A DNA stretch of 64,000 bases, from positions 878,348 through 942,347 of the forward strand of contig JADCRB010000016.1 in the NCBI GenBank assembly GCA_021464245.1. Reading direction: 5' to 3'. Shown piece after piece: positions 63,697 through 64,000 of this stretch (positions are counted from its first letter, which is position 1; each line of letters opens with the position of its first letter). The position numbers and the translations under genes were made by a program. A model generated the notes under the pieces. The model was not told where the DNA came from and searched no databases. It was given only the letters and a program-made list of their open reading frames with translations. Origin of the DNA: Carallia brachiata (taxonomy: Eukaryota > Streptophyta > Magnoliopsida > Malpighiales > Rhizophoraceae).

Positions 63697-64000
63697 GCAA
63701 CATGGGAGTGTTTTGGGTGGGATATTATTGTAATAATAATGAAAAATAAAAAAATACTAGATACAATATTCTGATAATAATAAAATAATATTAAAATGAT
63801 ATAAATCATTAAATATTTAAAATTTAAAAAATAGCTATAATATTAACTTTTATTAAATAAATTATTCAATTATTTTATTATTATTTAAAATTAAACTAGA
63901 GAAACTCAAAAAACAAAAACAACCAGAAATAGATTGAGAAAGAAAGTCCCTACGAAACTCTAAACTGTGGACGGTATGCTTTGTTGTTTTGGTTGCTCGT
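63697..64000. other. AT-rich end of window
   Basis: Nothing recognisable; mostly AAT-rich spacer. Confidence 0.4.

Overview
This window is plant nuclear DNA, most likely from a woody eudicot. The evidence is multi-exon genes with short GT-AG introns, AT-rich intergenic DNA, copia and LINE retroelements, and many small hAT-, Mutator- and Harbinger-type elements. The overall look suggests Rutaceae/Citrus, but that is an impression and not something the sequence proves. I found no rRNA, tRNA or CRISPR array.

Four genes look functional. (1) A six-exon glycosyltransferase family 90 gene (DUF821/Rumi-like) lies on + at 8430-10936 and contains a GC-AG intron. (2) A proline-rich plant protein of unknown function lies on - at 34958-33471; it carries an in-frame 60-nt tandem duplication and its 3' gene model is uncertain. 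(3) An ankyrin-repeat protein kinase (integrin-linked-kinase type) lies on - at 52002-47291 and has 11 exons. (4) A plastid beta-amylase closest to BAM2 lies on - at 62719-57549; it has nine exons, the last a 14-nt micro-exon.

The left part (1-28 kb) is a gene graveyard. It holds a LINE tail, a DEAD-box helicase N-terminal scrap, a degenerate minus-strand element, a CACTA end carrying a nested Tourist-like element, a GT90 C-terminal pseudogene, a hAT transposase scrap, and four broken kiwellin (ripening-related protein) copies at 11.3, 12.7, 17.3 and 23.1 kb. A 5'-truncated LINE with clean target-site duplications lies at 26.0-27.3 kb. The centre (29.3-32.3 kb) is a copia element bounded by two LTRs and a 5-bp duplication, whose integrase segment is inverted and whose reverse transcriptase core is deleted. 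From 35 to 47 kb there are no genes, only decayed tandem repeats and small transposons. Between the kinase and the amylase (52.5-55.8 kb) lies a composite repeat block holding a BTB-domain scrap and a LINE remnant between inverted repeats.

The four intact genes do not form an obvious pathway. Golgi/ER glycosylation, signalling and starch breakdown are simply neighbours. I see no convincing new biological system. The most informative features are structural: the rearranged copia element, the kiwellin decay series, two Mutator-like insertions whose empty sites survive in neighbouring tandem copies, and the ambiguous 3' end of the proline-rich gene.
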